64,000 nucleotides of DNA from Hevea brasiliensis (lineage: Eukaryota; Streptophyta; Magnoliopsida; Malpighiales; Euphorbiaceae), in contig NC_079510.1 in NCBI RefSeq assembly GCF_030052815.1, forward strand, positions 38,782,853 to 38,846,852. Reading direction: 5' to 3'. Below, one piece after another: positions 59,619 to 64,000 of the stretch (within the stretch, counting starts at the first letter, position 1; each line of letters begins with the position of its first letter). The notes beneath the pieces are model-generated. The model had not been told where the DNA came from. It saw only the letters and a program-made list of their open reading frames with translations, and did not search any database. The position numbers were made by a program, and so were the translations under genes.

Positions 59619-62600
59619 ATGGTTCTAGGTGTAAACGCAAAGAACAGGAAAGGTGCCTCAGTTCATGTGGATTATCTAATCCACATCCTGGAGATTAAGC
59701 CTTGGCCCCCATCTCAGTCTCTGAGATCCCTTCGTTCAGTCCTGATTCAGTGGGAAAATGGTGATCGCAACTCTGGCTCTACTGACACTGTTGTTCCCTT
59801 GCTTGGCTCAATCGTTGGTGAGGGGAAAATTGAATTCAACGAGTCTTTTAGATTACCTGTGACTTTGATAAGGGAAATGTCTAGCAGAGGCAAGGATGCT
59901 GATTCATTCCAGAAGAATTGCTTAGAATTCAACTTGTGTGAACCTCGAAGGGATAAGATCCAGTTGCTGGCAACTGCTGTAATAGACTTGGCAGATTATG
60001 GTGTTGTCAAGGATACCCTAAGTGTAAATGCTCCAATGAGCAGTAATAGGAGCTTTAGGAACACATCTCAGCCGGTTTTGTATATCAAAATCCAGCCAAT
60101 TGATAAGGATCACACCAGCTCCTCATCAAAGGACAGCCTATTGAAAGGAGTTTCACCGGACAAGAATGGTGGTAAATCAGTTTCAGCATTTATGAATGGA
60201 GAATATGCTGAGGAAGCTGAGGTTGCCTCCTTCACTGATGATGACGTCTCCTCACATTCATCTCTAACCAATGGGGGTTTGCGTCCTCAAAATGAAGAGG
60301 TATTTGTTCTCTTGTTTCCTTCTAATCCTCTGTCCAAAGCAATTTTCCACTTTGATTCCACTGTTACTACCAACTTGGTCTTTATCAACTTTCTATTAAA
60401 GTGGCTATTGTCTCATTGGATTCATAGTCATCAGAGTGGTGTTGTCTGGAAGATTGCCAGATGAACCACACTAGAATTGCCAGATGAATTATTGGATGAT
60501 GTCCAGACAAAATCCTATGATATTGCTTTTTTACAATATTTAATGCAATCGAGTCTTTGCCATACGATTTACCTGTCAGAAACAAAATGCGGAACAATCT
60601 CTTGCAGACAACCATCCTTATAAATTAGTTTGATTGGTAATAGGTCAGCTAATCCTTACAATTTGAATTGCAGAATGGACTGGACAGACAAACAAGTGGA
60701 GGAGGGGTTAACAAGGAGAAGGATATTGCTCCAAAATTGGGCATTGAAAAACATATTGCACCGCAAGAAAATCCAAAGGAGAGTTCATCTTGCTCGTCTT
60801 CTGTAGATTTATCTTCTGATTCTGGGAGCCCAGTAAATGCTCATGCTTCTTTGTTGAGCTCTCCTGACTATAGTTTACAGTCAATGCCAGAAACTGAAGT
60901 TGTCCATAGTGTTCATTCTTCTTCTTCTTCTTCTTCTTCTTCTTCGTCTTCTTCAGCCTTCAATTATGCAAGTAAAGAGGAAGAGGCCAACATCAACATG
61001 ACAAGCAATGGCCAGTATGATTTTGTTCAGGAGGTTGATGAAAAGGACCCTAACAGCTCAATAGAAACTAGAGGTGATGCTCATCAGATAAGAATTGGAA
61101 AAAATACCCTGGAAAGGACTGTAACCAATGATGAGGTTTATAGTTCTATGGAGGACATGAATGGTCAAGATCTAGAAGAAAAGGGTCATTTCTCAGAAGA
61201 TGAACTGATTGATACATTTTCACAAAATGGTACTAGAAATGAAGGCTCACTTGGGACTGATACTCCTTCTTCAAGTGGAGATATTGAAATGAAAGGAAAT
61301 ATCCTCAAAATTGAAAGATTAAAGCATGTGAAATCTGTTCGATCATCATCAGACTCATCTGGGAGTAATGGATTAATTAGCAGAAACCAAGACAGTGAAG
61401 TGAAGGAAGTCGGTGCCTCAGGAGATCTGCAGAACACTGCAGGATGCTTCAAAGTCGATGAAAGAAAAAATGCTAAGGTTTACCAACAAGATACGAGAAC
61501 AACCATTTTAAATGCCAAAATCCAGCAATTGGAACAAAAAATGAAAATGCTCGAGGGAGAGCTGAGAGAAGCTGCTGGAATTGAGGCTGCTCTTTATTCA
61601 GTTGTTGCTGAGCATGGAAGTTCTATGAGTAAGGTGCATGCTCCAGCACGGCGCCTTTCTAGGCTATATCTTCATGCTTGTAAGGAAAGTTCTCAACAAA
61701 GGAGAGCCAGTGCAGCTAGAAGTGCTGTTTCAGGACTAGTTCTGGTTGCAAAGGCATGTGGGAATGATGTCCCTAGGTATACTAAAACACCTGCATTTCT
61801 GGACATTTTTCATTATGTTGTTGTCATCCATTTCAATTTGAGTTCAAAGGTATGTGAAATGGAGTTTCTGTACAATGAAAGAATCTGCATTGCAAACACT
61901 AAATTTCTTCCTCTTGTGCAACACCACCACACACCCCCAACCCCCACCGCAAACCCCCCCCCCCCCCCCTCTTTCTTTTTCTCCTCTTACAACCTTATAC
62001 CTTTCTCCTGCCCTTCCAAATAAAATTCAGCACAATTAGATTGATACATTATGCAATTTGAAAATTGTATTGTTTGAAATTGTCTCTGCATTTGTCCAAT
62101 GGTGCAAAAAATTTGGTCTGTTTGTTAGAACAAATTTTTTTTTTGGTGGATTCATGTTTCTGTAGCTCCACCATCATGAGGTATAACATGTAATTATGTC
62201 TTCATTTCCATTTAAGGGTAAAAATTTTCTTGTTAAATCATGTATTTTTCCTTTATAAATAACTACAGGTTGACATTTTGGCTATCAAACTCTGTTGTGT
62301 TGAGAGCAATTATAAGCCAGGTAATAGGTGACAGAGAGCTATCACTTTCTGGTAAAAGGAATATAGAGATGAATGACGGTGGAAAGGGGAACAAGATGAT
62401 GCCATCTTCGCTAAAATGGATGCAGTCATCTTCTGGCAGGAAGGAAAATAAGAGTGTTATTTGTGGAGATTTAGGTGACTTGGAGGATCCACATGAATTT
62501 GTATCTGCGCTGGAAAAAGTTGAAGCTTGGATCTTTTCCCGAATTGTTGAGTCTATATGGTGGCAGGTCTCACTTTGATTCTTTTTCTCTAGTTATCTTT

Positions 62601-63459
62601 TTTGCTGTTTTCTAAGTTACTAAATATGTTAAAATTGAATCACTGTATTGAATATTTTTTAAAATAATTTTTCTTCGTGTTTCTGTTCCAGAGTCTTACC
62701 CCACACATGCAATCTGCTGCTACAAAAGCGATTGATAGATACATTTGTTATGGCTCAAAGAAAAACCTTGGAAGAACATCAAGTTCAGGTGATCAAGATC
62801 AAGAAAACCTTTCATTAGAACTTTGGAAGAAGGTGTTCAACGATGCCTGTGAGAGACTTTGTCCTCTTAGAGGTGGTGGGCATGAGTGTGGCTGTTTGCC
62901 TGGGTTGGCCAGACTGGTAAATCTATAAACTCTTCAAGTTTTCTACCTCCTTTCCAACTCTGTGTAATGATGGGATTGTGATGTTGGAAATTGTGTCATC
63001 TCTCTATGTACATATCAATGTGCCTCAGATTTGAAAAAATGATAGCATAGAAATCTGTACTACAAAATTTAAGTCAACACATTGCTTTTGTCTTGTAAGT
63101 GCTAGCAGTAGGAAAAATAGTCTTATTTGAAAACCAAGAATGTTCAACTGTCAAACTTGGTGATTTTTCTTTGCATATTGGTGACTGCATTTATTCAGAT
63201 TGATTGACGTAGTTTAACAATGTTCTGTCTAATTATGTTTGCTTTGCTTTAAACAATATGCCATTATTATTTTTTTTTAATCTAGATAATGGAGCAATGC
63301 GTGGCTAGATTAGATGTGGCAATGTTTAATGCCATTCTTCGTGAATCTGCTGATGACATCCCAACTGATCCATTGTCTGACCCTATCAATGATTCAAAGG
63401 TTCTTCCTATTCCAGCTGGCAAATCAAGCTTTGGGGCTGGAGCACAATTGAAAAATGCG
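59619..63459 (+). CDS. NT-C2 (EEIG1/EHBP1 N-terminal) domain protein, first five coding exons, 3' end outside window
   Basis: Exons by GT/AG and frame: 59619-60299, 60674-61776, 62269-62566, 62692-62916, 63286-63459. The total is 2481 nt, 827 codons, still open. Residues about 1-170 form an NT-C2 domain (VHVDYLIHILEIKPWPPSQ, SVLIQWENGDR, FNESFRLPVTL, CLEFNLCEPRRDK), a membrane/lipid-binding-type fold. Next comes a long acidic, Ser-rich disordered part with a poly-Ser tract (13 Ser, from a TCT/TCG run at 60917-60955). A coiled coil follows (ILNAKIQQLEQKMKMLEGEL), then a helical region (LTFWLSNSVVLRAIISQ, CVARLDVAMFNAILRESADD) that recalls dilute-like regions of myosin-associated proteins. The role is probably at membranes or in organelle/cytoskeletal attachment; exact function unknown. 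The ATG at 59619 (MVLGVNAKNRKG) is preferred over an in-frame GTG/ATG context nine codons upstream because it matches the domain start. Confidence 0.9.
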
Positions 63460-63499
63460 GTGAGAAATGCAATTCCTATATAACCCAATACCTGTAGTC

Positions 63500-63530
<31 letters not shown>

Positions 63531-64000
63531 TTTCCTTTTTCCACTTATGGTCAGGACTATACTCAGGCCAGTTTAATTGCACCAAGACAGTTAATGATCA
63601 TGTGTTACATATGTCAGCTGATGTTTATTTTCCCCTAGATTTAAAGTTCTCTTTTCTTTTAAAGTTCCCCTCGACTTGAAAACCTGCATTTCAGTCTTTT
63701 GCGCCTTGCTGGCTTTTATTTTTATGATTGAATGTTCTCTATTTTGTTTATTTGAGGAAAAAAAAGAGGAAATGAGTATGAAATACTACTTGTAAGATTC
63801 ACAAATGCTATATTGGACTGGACTTGTCTGTTTGGTAACCATTTATCTTTTCAAGTAGTTGTCAATTACATCATTTGGAAGGAGACATTTTCTATTCATG
63901 GGAGTTCAATTTATTTGACAGACAGTTTTAAGATTCATTACCTGTATCCTATTATTATTTATATTTTCTGGCATTTCTTAAAAACTCCTAAAAGCAAGCT
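63460..64000 (+). other. Intron of the NT-C2 gene (continues to the right edge)
   Basis: Starts with donor GCG|GTGAGA at 63459/63460. Contains a TA array at about 63501-63521 followed by poly-T. No acceptor with a continuing frame was found before 64000. Confidence 0.7.

Noticed and set aside
59622..59698. Alternative frame 59498-59698 across the start of the NT-C2 gene
   Set aside because: It is a shadow of the real exon in another frame and crosses the predicted leader acceptor site.

Overview
This is a plant nuclear window. It is AT-rich, full of microsatellites, and contains two intron-bearing eudicot-type genes, a sulfotransferase remnant, plant LTR retrotransposons (Athila, Tat/Ogre-like, Ty1/copia), an RTE-clade LINE and a piece of plant pararetrovirus. 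The species cannot be read from the sequence. A woody rosid such as a member of the Euphorbiaceae is only an impression.

Layout. Roughly the first 50 kb is transposon-dominated intergenic DNA. 1-1196: broken Athila gag-protease fragment on the minus strand, running off the left edge. 1.2-6.6 kb: AT-rich sequence, microsatellites, one copy of a local repeat family and a GC-rich patch. 6591-7937: a very short complete copia-type LTR element with apparently identical 245-bp LTRs and a 5-bp target duplication. 10.1-11.2 kb: a second internally deleted copia element. 11.27-12.48 kb: broken endogenous pararetrovirus movement-protein region. 12.49-14.78 kb: a 2.3-kb repeat whose near-identical twin lies at 33.72-36.03 kb. 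14783-about 30.1 kb: a Tat/Ogre-like retroelement, interrupted near its left end by an 11,064-bp Athila element (14851-25914, minus strand, target duplication CGCCA). 30.8-42.7 kb: decayed, repeatedly duplicated sulfotransferase neighbourhood, with a truncated pseudogene, a second 5' stub, inverted and direct non-coding copies, a 1.32-kb foldback TIR element and a LINE fragment. 43.65-43.98 kb: remnant of the start of a protoporphyrinogen oxidase gene. 44334-47620: full-length RTE-type LINE with a 14-bp target duplication and one visible frame break.

The last 14 kb is ordinary gene space on the plus strand: a seven-exon LRR receptor-like pseudokinase gene (coding 51317-55729, 766 codons plus stop when spliced) and the first five coding exons of an NT-C2 (EEIG1/EHBP1 N-terminal) domain gene (59619-63459, continuing past the right edge). 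The two genes share orientation but show no sign of acting together.

No tRNA, rRNA, CRISPR array or bacterial-type operon was seen. The most unusual items are the copia miniature element with an amplified internal minisatellite, the foldback element inside the duplicated sulfotransferase promoter, the inverted-repeat-bounded sulfotransferase fragment, and the protoporphyrinogen oxidase remnant.
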